Source of the DNA: JBLHGN01 sp047616325
GTDB lineage: Bacteria; Pseudomonadota; Gammaproteobacteria; Pseudomonadales; Cellvibrionaceae
Assembly: GCA_047616325.1 (NCBI GenBank)
Contig: JBLHGN010000077.1
Span: 1-13,469, forward strand
Direction of reading: 5' to 3'
Length of the DNA: 13,469 nucleotides
Below, piece by piece: positions 6,654-13,469 of this stretch (its first letter is position 1; every line of letters starts with the position of its first letter). The notes beneath the pieces are model-generated. The model was not told where the DNA came from. It made no database searches and saw only the letters and a list, made by a program, of their open reading frames with translations. The position numbers were made by a program, and so were the translations under genes.

Positions 6654-7331
6654 ATGACCACTTGGACACTATTAGGCACGGCCAACATTCCTAACAATGG
6701 TGGTGAACTGAGGCTTACGCAACGCGAAAATGATTTTTCAATTCATTTAAAGGGTGCCCGCGGAGAATTGATGAACAGTCGTGTGCACTCCTCTGAACTC
6801 GCCTTGGCTGAATTAGGTTGCGCGCATATTCAGGGCGTCAGTAATGCTAAGGTATTAGTCGGCGGTTTAGGTATGGGCTTTACATTGGCCGCTGCGCTCA
6901 AAGCAACATCTATAAGCTCTCAGGTAATTGTTGCCGAACTGGTGCCAGAAGTAATTGAGTGGAATAAAGGCCCCCTGGGCGAATGCGCTGGTTTGCCCCT
7001 CAATGACAAACGAACCTCGGTACACAGGGGCGACGTAGCCGCACTTTTCAAAATAAAACAAAGCACGTATGACGCCGTATTATTAGATGTTGACAACGGC
7101 CCCGAGGGCTTTACACACGCGGACAATACCAGCCTATATTCGTTGGAGAGCTTACATGCTATTCGACAAACACTGCATACCGGCGGCGTGTTGGCTGTAT
7201 GGTCGGCCTGGCATGACCCCAAATTTACCACGCAACTAAAAAAGGCGCGATTTAAAGTTGAAACCAAAACAGTAAGAGCACACAAGGGTAAAGGCAGTCG
7301 CCATACTATATATTTAGCTAAAAAACCGTAG
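6654..7331 (+). CDS. Spermidine-synthase-like SAM-binding Rossmann protein
   Basis: A 225-aa cytosolic protein with the class I methyltransferase fold used by the spermidine/spermine synthase family. Visible motifs: glycine loop VLVGGLGMGFT (residues 67-77), acidic residue Glu95 after the second strand (VIVAELVPEVIEWN), a GD motif at 126-127 and LLDVDNGPEGF (143-153) at the active-site position, then GGVLAVWSA. True spermidine synthases carry GGGDGG and D-S/T-T-D-P at these places. Here both are altered and the N-terminal strand domain is short, so aminopropyl transfer is doubtful and a methyltransferase or other activity is possible. It starts at ATG 6654 with no clear Shine-Dalgarno sequence. 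It precedes mnmH in the same direction with a 170-bp gap, so it may be cotranscribed with the selenium genes or merely adjacent. Confidence 0.7.
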   Translation: MTTWTLLGTANIPNNGGELRLTQRENDFSIHLKGARGELMNSRVHSSELALAELGCAHIQGVSNAKVLVGGLGMGFTLAAALKATSISSQVIVAELVPEVIEWNKGPLGECAGLPLNDKRTSVHRGDVAALFKIKQSTYDAVLLDVDNGPEGFTHADNTSLYSLESLHAIRQTLHTGGVLAVWSAWHDPKFTTQLKKARFKVETKTVRAHKGKGSRHTIYLAKKP

Positions 7332-7501
7332 CCTAACGTTAACGCTGGCATGTAAAGACAGCCATTTATAGGCCCAATCCGCTACGGAACACCTCAACTC
7401 CCTCCGAGCAAATGAACGTTTTTCATCCATATAAAGCTTAAGCATGGTGCGGTCAAACTCACCTCGCTGTGGCATAATAACGGCATTACGCGGGAGCATT
7501 C

Positions 7502-8599
7502 ATGAACCTTAGAGCCAACAGTAGCGATTTCTTAGACATATTTTTACACGACACCCCATTAATGGATGTGCGCGCACCAGTGGAATTTAACCGGGGCGCA
7601 TTTCCCACCAGCCAAAATATTCCACTTTTAGATGATGAACAGCGAACACTCGTTGGCACCCGCTACAAAAAAGCGGGGCAAGATCAAGCCATAGCCTTAG
7701 GCAACGAATTGGCAACCCCCGCAATAAAAACCCAGCACATAAAGGCCTGGCAAAGCTTTACGCAGGCCAAGCCAGAGGGATTGCTCTATTGTTTTCGGGG
7801 AGGCCTGCGCTCCCGTGTAACCCAACAATGGCTGAAAGAAAGCGGCATTAATTACCCCTATATTGAAGGGGGCTACAAAGCCATGCGCACGTATTTAATA
7901 GAGCAATTACAGGCCAGTTTAAACACTGTGCCTGTGGTACTTATTAGCGGAAAAACCGCTAGTGGAAAAACCCATTTGTTGCATAGCTTAAGTCGGCATA
8001 TTGATCTCGAGGGCCTCGCCAATCACCGTGGTTCAAGTTTTGGCGCTCAGGTTACAGCACAACCGAGCCAAATTGATTTCGAAAATAGCCTTTCCATCAA
8101 TCTACTCAAGCAAAAACACCAACATAATCTGCCAGTATTTATGGAAGATGAAGGCCATCTAATTGGCCAAGTCGTCATCACCTCAGAAATGTGCACCGCC
8201 ATGAAGACGCAATATCCAATAGCGATATTGGACACTCCCATGGTGGAGCGGGTACAAATTGGTATAAAAGATTACATCACAGAGTTATTGCCAAAGTACC
8301 AGTCAGTGTATGGCGATCAAGCTCACGATATTTTCTCGGAAAAAATATTATTTAATTTATCGCGCATTAAAAGACGCTTAGGAGGCGATTTTCACTCCAC
8401 CCTTCACAGCCAATTTACAGACGCTTTAAACGCCTTAGCAAATGGCGATGCCAGCGGTTTTGCGCAACCCATAGAAACCTTACTGAGCAAATACTACGAC
8501 CCCATGTACGATTACCAATTGCAAAAAAGAGAAGGCCGTATGCTAATACGTGGAACCAGAGAAGAATTACTACATTGGGCCGAACACTACCGCGTATAA
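7502..8599 (+). CDS. mnmH: tRNA 2-selenouridine synthase MnmH (SelU)
   Basis: Catalyses replacement of sulfur by selenium in 2-thiouridine at the wobble position (U34) of certain tRNAs, via a geranylated intermediate, using selenophosphate from SelD. The 365-aa length matches the family. The N-terminal rhodanese domain (about 1-135) begins with PLMDVRAPVEF and carries the catalytic Cys97 in YCFRGGLRSR, the same residue number as in the E. coli enzyme. The C-terminal half is a P-loop domain with LISGKTASGKT (148-157), then the family block HRGSSFG (175-181) and a conserved-looking MEDEGHLIG. The ATG at 7502 is supported by GGGAG five bases upstream (7492-7496). A weak -10 (CATAAT, 7473-7478) lies just upstream, so the gene may have its own promoter. 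It is followed after 103 bp by the transporter genes and then selD, which supplies its substrate. Confidence 0.95.
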   Translation: MNLRANSSDFLDIFLHDTPLMDVRAPVEFNRGAFPTSQNIPLLDDEQRTLVGTRYKKAGQDQAIALGNELATPAIKTQHIKAWQSFTQAKPEGLLYCFRGGLRSRVTQQWLKESGINYPYIEGGYKAMRTYLIEQLQASLNTVPVVLISGKTASGKTHLLHSLSRHIDLEGLANHRGSSFGAQVTAQPSQIDFENSLSINLLKQKHQHNLPVFMEDEGHLIGQVVITSEMCTAMKTQYPIAILDTPMVERVQIGIKDYITELLPKYQSVYGDQAHDIFSEKILFNLSRIKRRLGGDFHSTLHSQFTDALNALANGDASGFAQPIETLLSKYYDPMYDYQLQKREGRMLIRGTREELLHWAEHYRV

Positions 8600-8702
8600 A
8601 ATTTGGTCGTCACATCAACCTCTTTCGAACCAGGGCTTCCAGGTCAACACCGATAGAGCAACGCCTCGAAAGCAATACTTCAACAGCAATATTAGGATTT
8701 TT

Positions 8703-9587
8703 ATGAGTTTTTCTACTTTTCGTCAATACGCCTTCATAGTGCTGTGCGTAGCGGGTTCGCTTAGCACCAGTGTATTTGCACAAACGGACCAAAAAACGTT
8801 TACCTTTACAGCCATTCCCGATCAAGATTCCACCCAATTGAAGAAGCGTTTCGACAAGGTTGCCGAATATCTAACTAGGGAGTTGGGCTTTAAGGTGACT
8901 TATGTACCCGTTAAAAGTTACGCTGCAGCCGTAACAGCATTTCGAAACAATCAAGTTCAACTGGCGTGGTTCGGCGGATTATCGGGAGTGCAAGCGCGTA
9001 AACTGGTGCCCGATAGTGAAGCTATCGCTCAAGGCTTTGAAGACCAAGCTTTTGTAAGCTACTTCATTGCCCATCGCTCAACTAAACTGGAAGCTAGCAC
9101 CGATTTCCCCCTTGCCATAAAGGACCTTACCTTTACTTTTGGTTCAAAAGGCTCTACCTCGGGCCGCTTAATGCCTGAGTTCTATATCCGTAACTATTTA
9201 GGCGCGCCACAAGACACATTTAAACACGTAGGATTCAGCGGCGATCACAGTCGCACCATTGCCTTAGTGCAAGCGGGTAGCTATCAGGTGGGGGCCGTCA
9301 ACTATAAAGTGTGGGACGCAATGCTAGCGCAAGGAAAAATTGACCCGCAAGAGGTCAGCGTCATATGGAAATCGCCCAGCTACCCAGATTACCAGTGGAG
9401 TATTCGCGGCGACGTAAACAGTGTGTATGGCAAAGACAGTAAAAAACGTATTCAACAGGCCTTGCTAAACATGAAAGACCCAGAACTACTGAGCTCCTTT
9501 CCACGCCAGTCTTTTATTGAAGCGAAAAACAGTGACTACGACCCCATCAAAGATACCGCCCAAGCGATAGGTTTAATGGACGAATAA
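8703..9587 (+). CDS. PhnD-like periplasmic binding protein, putative selenium-oxyanion ABC transporter
   Basis: A 294-aa substrate-binding protein of the phosphate/phosphite/phosphonate (PhnD) type. The signal peptide spans residues 1-26 (VLCVAGSLSTSVFA, cleavage before QTDQ). Family features include TAIPDQDSTQLKKRFDKVAEYL, LAWFGGLSGVQAR (ligand-site region) and GSKGSTSGRLMPEFYI. This subgroup is known next to selD and mnmH and has been annotated as a putative selenate-binding component; the ligand is inferred from that context, not from the residues. The ATG at 8703 is preferred because AGGA sits five bases upstream (8694-8697) and it opens directly into a signal peptide. The frame extends back to 8550, but only by overlapping mnmH. 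The stop codon TAA overlaps the ATPase ATG by one base (TAATG), indicating translational coupling. Confidence 0.9.
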   Translation: MSFSTFRQYAFIVLCVAGSLSTSVFAQTDQKTFTFTAIPDQDSTQLKKRFDKVAEYLTRELGFKVTYVPVKSYAAAVTAFRNNQVQLAWFGGLSGVQARKLVPDSEAIAQGFEDQAFVSYFIAHRSTKLEASTDFPLAIKDLTFTFGSKGSTSGRLMPEFYIRNYLGAPQDTFKHVGFSGDHSRTIALVQAGSYQVGAVNYKVWDAMLAQGKIDPQEVSVIWKSPSYPDYQWSIRGDVNSVYGKDSKKRIQQALLNMKDPELLSSFPRQSFIEAKNSDYDPIKDTAQAIGLMDE

Positions 9588-10237
9588 TGGTCTTTGAGTT
9601 TAACAATAAACATCTGTTTTACGGGAAATTTTCCGCATTAAAACATTTAAGTCTCTCCATTCAGGCAGGTGAAAAAGTGGCCATTATTGGTGAGAGCGGC
9701 TCGGGGAAGTCCACCTTACTCAATGCGCTGCGCGAACAACGCCCCAACGATATTGCTTGGTGCCCGCAACGATTAGGCCTAGTAGCAATGCTAAGCTGTT
9801 TGCACAATATTTATATGGGGCAATTGGAGCAGCATCATTTTCTAATAAATCTTAAGCGCTTGATTTATCCCGGCACTGCGATAAAAAATGAAATAGAAAC
9901 TATAGCCCGACAACTTTCCATCGATAGTCAGTTGGGCAAAGCCTGCGAACAGCTTTCTGGCGGACAACAACAAAGAACCGCAGTAGCGCGCGCGATGTAC
10001 TCTAAACAAAATATTTTTTTAGGTGATGAACCCCTTAGCGCGCTCGATGCATTTCAAGCGCATCATGTTCTTGCGCTTTTATGTACCACGTTCGAAACCT
10101 TAGTGGTAACACTGCACGACATCAAGCTGGCGCAGGAGCATTGCCAGCGTGTAATCGCATTAAAAAATGGGAAAATATTTTTTGACAAAAAGAGTAACGA
10201 ACTAAGCGTTCAAGACCTTTCCCAAGTGTACAACTAG
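9587..10237 (+). CDS. ABC transporter ATPase, PhnC-like, putative selenium uptake
   Basis: The ATP-hydrolysing subunit of the importer, cytosolic and membrane-associated. All motors of an ABC ATPase are present: Walker A GESGSGKST (35-43), Q-loop Gln61, signature LSGGQQQR (123-130), Walker B IFLGDEP with Asp147/Glu148, D-loop SALD and switch His177 (TLHD). At 216 aa it is shorter than typical PhnC proteins of about 250 aa, mainly in the helical domain between the Q-loop and the signature. The ATG at 9587 overlaps the stop of the binding-protein gene, and the permease gene starts three bases after its stop, so the three form one transporter unit. The substrate is inferred from neighbours only. 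Confidence 0.92.
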   Translation: MVFEFNNKHLFYGKFSALKHLSLSIQAGEKVAIIGESGSGKSTLLNALREQRPNDIAWCPQRLGLVAMLSCLHNIYMGQLEQHHFLINLKRLIYPGTAIKNEIETIARQLSIDSQLGKACEQLSGGQQQRTAVARAMYSKQNIFLGDEPLSALDAFQAHHVLALLCTTFETLVVTLHDIKLAQEHCQRVIALKNGKIFFDKKSNELSVQDLSQVYN

Positions 10238-10240
10238 CCC

Positions 10241-11734
10241 ATGTTTTTAAAGCGCCCGCCCCACGTTAGCCAAACTAAGGCCTTACGCCGAATCAGTTTC
10301 GGCATGGCCCTACTGGCATTTTTGGCTATGTTTGTTGCTAATATTGAGGTCATAACCGCCAACCCCTGGATCGAATTACACCTAATGGCCAAAGGGTTCG
10401 CCCAACCCAGTTTTTTAGATGCATCAACACTTCTACGCGCGGTATTAACAACCCTAGCATTTGCATTTCAAGCGGTGTTTGTGGCAGCTTTACTGGGTTT
10501 CTTAATGGCCTTAGGTTTTCGAAGCATCGTGGTTCGCACGATAGCGGCCTTCATTAGAGCAGTACACGAATTGTTTTGGGCCCTACTGTTCATTCAAATA
10601 TCCGGATTGAGCTCGCTGACCGCCTTCTTGGCCATACTCATTCCCTTTGCTGGTATCTTCGCTAAGGTTTTTGCAGAAATTTTAGATGAAACCGATACCA
10701 ACGCCGAAAAAAGCCTGAACCCCAAAAGCTCTTACCTTAGCAAGCTGTTTTATACGCGTATAATACTGGCATGGCCGCAGTTAAAATCCTATTGCCGCTA
10801 TCGTCTGGAGTGCGCGATTCGCTCCAGCGCAATATTGGGGTTCGTCGGCCTGCCCACCTTGGGTTTTGAGCTTGAAAGCTTTTTTAAACAAGGCGAGTAC
10901 TCCCACGCCGCTGCCGTGCTGTATGTTTTTTTTCTTCTGATTGCCAGCCTCAAATACTGGGTTAAGATCGCACTATTTCCCGTGTACGCCCTACTGGCTT
11001 TTATCTATTTGCCACCTATTGCCGATATATCCTGGTCCTTGGTAAAAGGTTTTTTAAGTCGCGATATTGTCCCGGATTCATTACAACACGGCGATTTTTG
11101 GGCGTTTTATATCTGGTTGAAAATGATGTGGGACACGCAAATTCTCCACGGCATCATCAATAGTTTAGTGCTCAGTCAACTGGCATTGGTTTGCACTTCA
11201 CTGTTAGCTTTGGCGATTTTTCCTTTTAGCAGCGCTGTATTTTTCCCTAAAATAATTCGCGCTTTTGGCCAAAGTGCGCTCATTATCATTCGTTCGTGCC
11301 CCGAGTATTTGTTGGCCTTTATGGGCCTGCTAATCTGGGGGCCCTCAATGCTGCCGGCCGTTGCCGCGCTCACATTACACAACGGCGCTGTTATAGCCCA
11401 CTTGCTGGCATTGCAAAGCCAAACTCTAGCATTTAGAAAAGACGCTAGTCGCGGCGTTAATTTGTATTTTTATGAAGTACTGCCACGCCTGTATGGCAGC
11501 TTTGTTGCGTTGCTACTCTATAGGTGGGAAACCATTTTAAGAGAGACAGCCATATTGGGTATGCTAGGCATTCCAACTTTGGGGTTTTTCATAGACTCAG
11601 CATTTGAAGAAATGCGTTTTGACCGCGCTATACTGTTGATACTAGTCACCGCGCTTTTAAATATTCTCGTGGATACTATTGCCCGCAACTGCCGCCGATA
11701 TATACACACTAGACAGTTGCCCCAGGCACGATAA
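10241..11734 (+). CDS. Fused double permease of the PhnE-like ABC transporter
   Basis: A 497-aa inner-membrane protein made of two permease domains in one chain, forming the translocation path that pairs with the adjacent ATPase. The repeat is visible: the first half contains IRSSAILGFVGLPTLGF (about 195-211) and the second half LRETAILGMLGIPTLGF (about 432-448), the region typical of PhnE-type permeases near the ATPase-coupling loop. Many hydrophobic segments occur (for example LAFLAMFVANIEVI near residue 30 and ALLGFLMALGF near 90). Usual PhnE proteins are about 260 aa and dimerise; here the dimer is presumably covalent, with diverged halves. The start ATG at 10241 follows the ATPase stop by three bases. 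The gene ends 48 bp before the selD fusion gene. Confidence 0.88.
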   Translation: MFLKRPPHVSQTKALRRISFGMALLAFLAMFVANIEVITANPWIELHLMAKGFAQPSFLDASTLLRAVLTTLAFAFQAVFVAALLGFLMALGFRSIVVRTIAAFIRAVHELFWALLFIQISGLSSLTAFLAILIPFAGIFAKVFAEILDETDTNAEKSLNPKSSYLSKLFYTRIILAWPQLKSYCRYRLECAIRSSAILGFVGLPTLGFELESFFKQGEYSHAAAVLYVFFLLIASLKYWVKIALFPVYALLAFIYLPPIADISWSLVKGFLSRDIVPDSLQHGDFWAFYIWLKMMWDTQILHGIINSLVLSQLALVCTSLLALAIFPFSSAVFFPKIIRAFGQSALIIIRSCPEYLLAFMGLLIWGPSMLPAVAALTLHNGAVIAHLLALQSQTLAFRKDASRGVNLYFYEVLPRLYGSFVALLLYRWETILRETAILGMLGIPTLGFFIDSAFEEMRFDRAILLILVTALLNILVDTIARNCRRYIHTRQLPQAR

Positions 11735-11782
11735 CGCTTGCATACTTGCTCCCAAGAAAATCAAAAAACAAGAGACACAAAA

Positions 11783-13469
11783 TTGAACGACAGCCCCAAC
11801 GTAAAAGACATAGTGTTAGTAGGCGGCGGCCATACCCATGCATTACTCATTCGCATGTGGGCCATGAACCCTACTCCAGGTTTACGTTTGACCCTAATAT
11901 CGCCAAATGTGCACACACCCTATTCTGGTATGCTGCCCGGCTTTATTGCGGGCCACTATAGTTTTGACCAAATTCATATCGATTTACATAAAGTATGCGC
12001 CTGGGCCGGGGTAAGATTTATTCAGGCGCAGGCAACAGCAATAGATACCCGAGCACAAGCCATAAAATTAAGCATCAGACCGGCCATAGAATACGACATT
12101 TGCTCAATCGATATCGGCAGCACACCCAACAAAAAAATTCCGGGTAGCGAAGCATTTGCCGTACCGGTAAAACCCATTAGTGAGTTTGCGCAACATTGGC
12201 TCGCTCTAAAGCAACAACTATTACACAACAATAACGCAGCGCCATTAAAAGTTGCGATGATCGGCGGTGGCGCCGGCGGGGTCGAAATTATTACTGCCAT
12301 GCAATACTGGAGTAAACAAAACACTTGTAATGCGGAGTTTTGCTTAATTAGTCGCGGAAAAAGTCTACTAGAAGGTTACCCTAAGCCACTACAGAAAAAG
12401 CTACTGCACCATCTTCAAACAAACGATATTCACTACAAGCTAAACTTTGACACCCAAGCCATCGATCAAAGCCATATTGTCAGCGACACAGATCGCCACG
12501 CGTACGATAAAGTATTTTATTGTACCCAGGCTAGTGCGGCCAACTGGCTGCGATCGAGCGATTTAGCACTCACCGAAAACGGCTTTATCCAGGTGAACGA
12601 CCAGTTACAATCGCTTAGACACGCGAATATTTTTGCTGCGGGCGACATATCTCACCAAGTGAAGCACCCCAGCCCTAAGGCCGGTGTTTATGCCGTGCGC
12701 ATGGCACCGACCTTGTTTAACAATATTATTCACCTAGCCCTAAACAAACCCTTACAAGCATTTAAACCGCAAAAAAACTTCTTAAGTCTGTTAGCCTTAG
12801 GTGAAAAAACAGCTCTAGGCAGCCGCAGATTTTTTTCATTTGGCGGAAAGTGGGTGTGGCGATTAAAGGACAAAATAGACTCGCAGTTCATGAACCAGTT
12901 TCACAAATTGCCAGCTATCAACATGGGGGAGAATGAAAAGTCGCGCAATAAGCACAACGAAACCGCCCTCCTCCACCCAAACCTGCAAAAACAACTGGGC
13001 ATTCAAGACGCTCACGAATTAAATATGCGCTGCGGTGGCTGCGGCGGCAAAATTGGCGCTAGTGTAATAACTAAGGTTTTAAAAGAACTAAGCACCTACC
13101 ACCAAGCCGATATTTTGATTGGGCTTAATAGCTCCGATGATGCTGCGGTGTTAAATATTCCCAATGATAAAAAATTAGTGCAAACCATCGATCATTTAAA
13201 AACCCTTATTGACGACCCCTACCTATTTGGAAAATTGAGCGCGTTACACGCCTTAAGCGATATTTTTGCCATGAATGCTCAGCCTCATTCAGCGCAGGCT
13301 TTAGTACAACTGCCTCTGGCCAGCGAGCATATTCAAAGACGCGACATGAGCCAGCTAATGCAGGGGGCATTAGAAGTATTAAATCAACATAAGTGCACGT
13401 TGGTGGGCGGCCATACCTCCGAAGACAGCCAACTGCACCTCGGGTTCTGTATAAATGCACTTGCCAATG
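11783..13469 (+). CDS. selD: Bifunctional FAD/NAD(P)-oxidoreductase-selenide, water dikinase (SelD), 3' end outside window
   Basis: Makes selenophosphate from selenide and ATP, the selenium donor for MnmH. The 562 codons seen run off the right edge. Residues 1 to about 380 form an NADH-dehydrogenase-like flavoprotein: dinucleotide motif VLVGGGHTH (11-19), TPYSGMLPG (45-53), second Rossmann motif VAMIGGGAGGVE (157-168) and IFAAGD (283-288). A polar linker follows, then the SelD domain from about 412: MRCGGCGGK, in which Cys420 and Lys423 match E. coli Cys17 and Lys20, then SSDDAAV and ALSDIFAM, and GGHTSED near the edge. The active-site residue is Cys, not selenocysteine. About 148 residues of SelD are inside the window; roughly 200 more are expected. 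The TTG start at 11783 is chosen because family proteins begin a few residues before the glycine motif and no ATG exists in frame upstream; a weak AAGAGA precedes it. It lies 48 bp after the permease gene, probably in the same operon. Confidence 0.93.
   Translation, partial: MNDSPNVKDIVLVGGGHTHALLIRMWAMNPTPGLRLTLISPNVHTPYSGMLPGFIAGHYSFDQIHIDLHKVCAWAGVRFIQAQATAIDTRAQAIKLSIRPAIEYDICSIDIGSTPNKKIPGSEAFAVPVKPISEFAQHWLALKQQLLHNNNAAPLKVAMIGGGAGGVEIITAMQYWSKQNTCNAEFCLISRGKSLLEGYPKPLQKKLLHHLQTNDIHYKLNFDTQAIDQSHIVSDTDRHAYDKVFYCTQASAANWLRSSDLALTENGFIQVNDQLQSLRHANIFAAGDISHQVKHPSPKAGVYAVRMAPTLFNNIIHLALNKPLQAFKPQKNFLSLLALGEKTALGSRRFFSFGGKWVWRLKDKIDSQFMNQFHKLPAINMGENEKSRNKHNETALLHPNLQKQLGIQDAHELNMRCGGCGGKIGASVITKVLKELSTYHQADILIGLNSSDDAAVLNIPNDKKLVQTIDHLKTLIDDPYLFGKLSALHALSDIFAMNAQPHSAQALVQLPLASEHIQRRDMSQLMQGALEVLNQHKCTLVGGHTSEDSQLHLGFCINALAN

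Noticed and set aside
7314..7499. 61-codon minus-strand frame in the gap before mnmH
   Set aside because: It overlaps the end of the upstream gene, has no recognisable motif, and the gap is better explained as the mnmH leader; kept only as a remote possibility.
8550..8702. Longer start for the periplasmic binding protein
   Set aside because: It would overlap mnmH in another frame and place about 51 extra residues before a clear signal peptide that has its own ATG and ribosome binding site at 8703.
1..13469. CRISPR arrays, tRNA genes, rRNA genes, toxin-antitoxin or phage genes
   Set aside because: No regularly spaced repeats of suitable length, no T-loop-like tRNA signature with cloverleaf context, and no phage or toxin-antitoxin protein motifs were found on reading both strands.

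Overview
The window looks like a chromosomal segment of a marine-type gammaproteobacterium. This is inferred from moderate GC content, a YafJ-type class II amidotransferase remnant, a gammaproteobacterial hypothetical protein, and a selenium operon with the fused oxidoreductase-SelD architecture. I cannot fix the genus from sequence alone.

The left part (1-4025) is a decayed accessory region. It starts with a strong hairpin (31-69), then a promoter-like site. Next is a yafJ-type glutamine amidotransferase gene (511-1307) broken by a 13-nt deletion near its start and by an amber codon near its end. A convergent conserved hypothetical gene (minus strand, 1363-1923) follows. After that come a possible small truncated gene and the remnant of an IS66-family transposase (minus strand, 2163-3598), which carries an in-frame TGA and an apparent frameshift. 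From 3599 to 4025 I see no gene.

The middle part holds an exported DUF3300-family protein (4026-5468) with a very long Ser/Asn/Arg/His-rich tail. It is followed by about 1.2 kb with no convincing gene (5469-6653), but containing palindromes, a near-perfect 18-bp direct repeat and two low-confidence ORF-like stretches encoding hydrophobic peptides.

The right part (6654 to the window end) is on the plus strand and, from mnmH onward, is a selenium-utilisation cluster. A spermidine-synthase-like Rossmann protein comes first. It is followed by mnmH (tRNA 2-selenouridine synthase), a PhnD-like periplasmic binding protein, an ABC ATPase, a fused double permease, and the start of a bifunctional FAD/NAD(P)-oxidoreductase-SelD gene that runs off the right edge. 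SelD makes selenophosphate from selenide and ATP, MnmH uses it to convert 2-thiouridine in tRNA wobble positions to 2-selenouridine, and the ABC transporter is the predicted selenium-oxyanion importer feeding SelD. No selA, selB, tRNA-Sec or selenoprotein gene is visible here, so only the selenouridine branch of selenium use is documented in this window.
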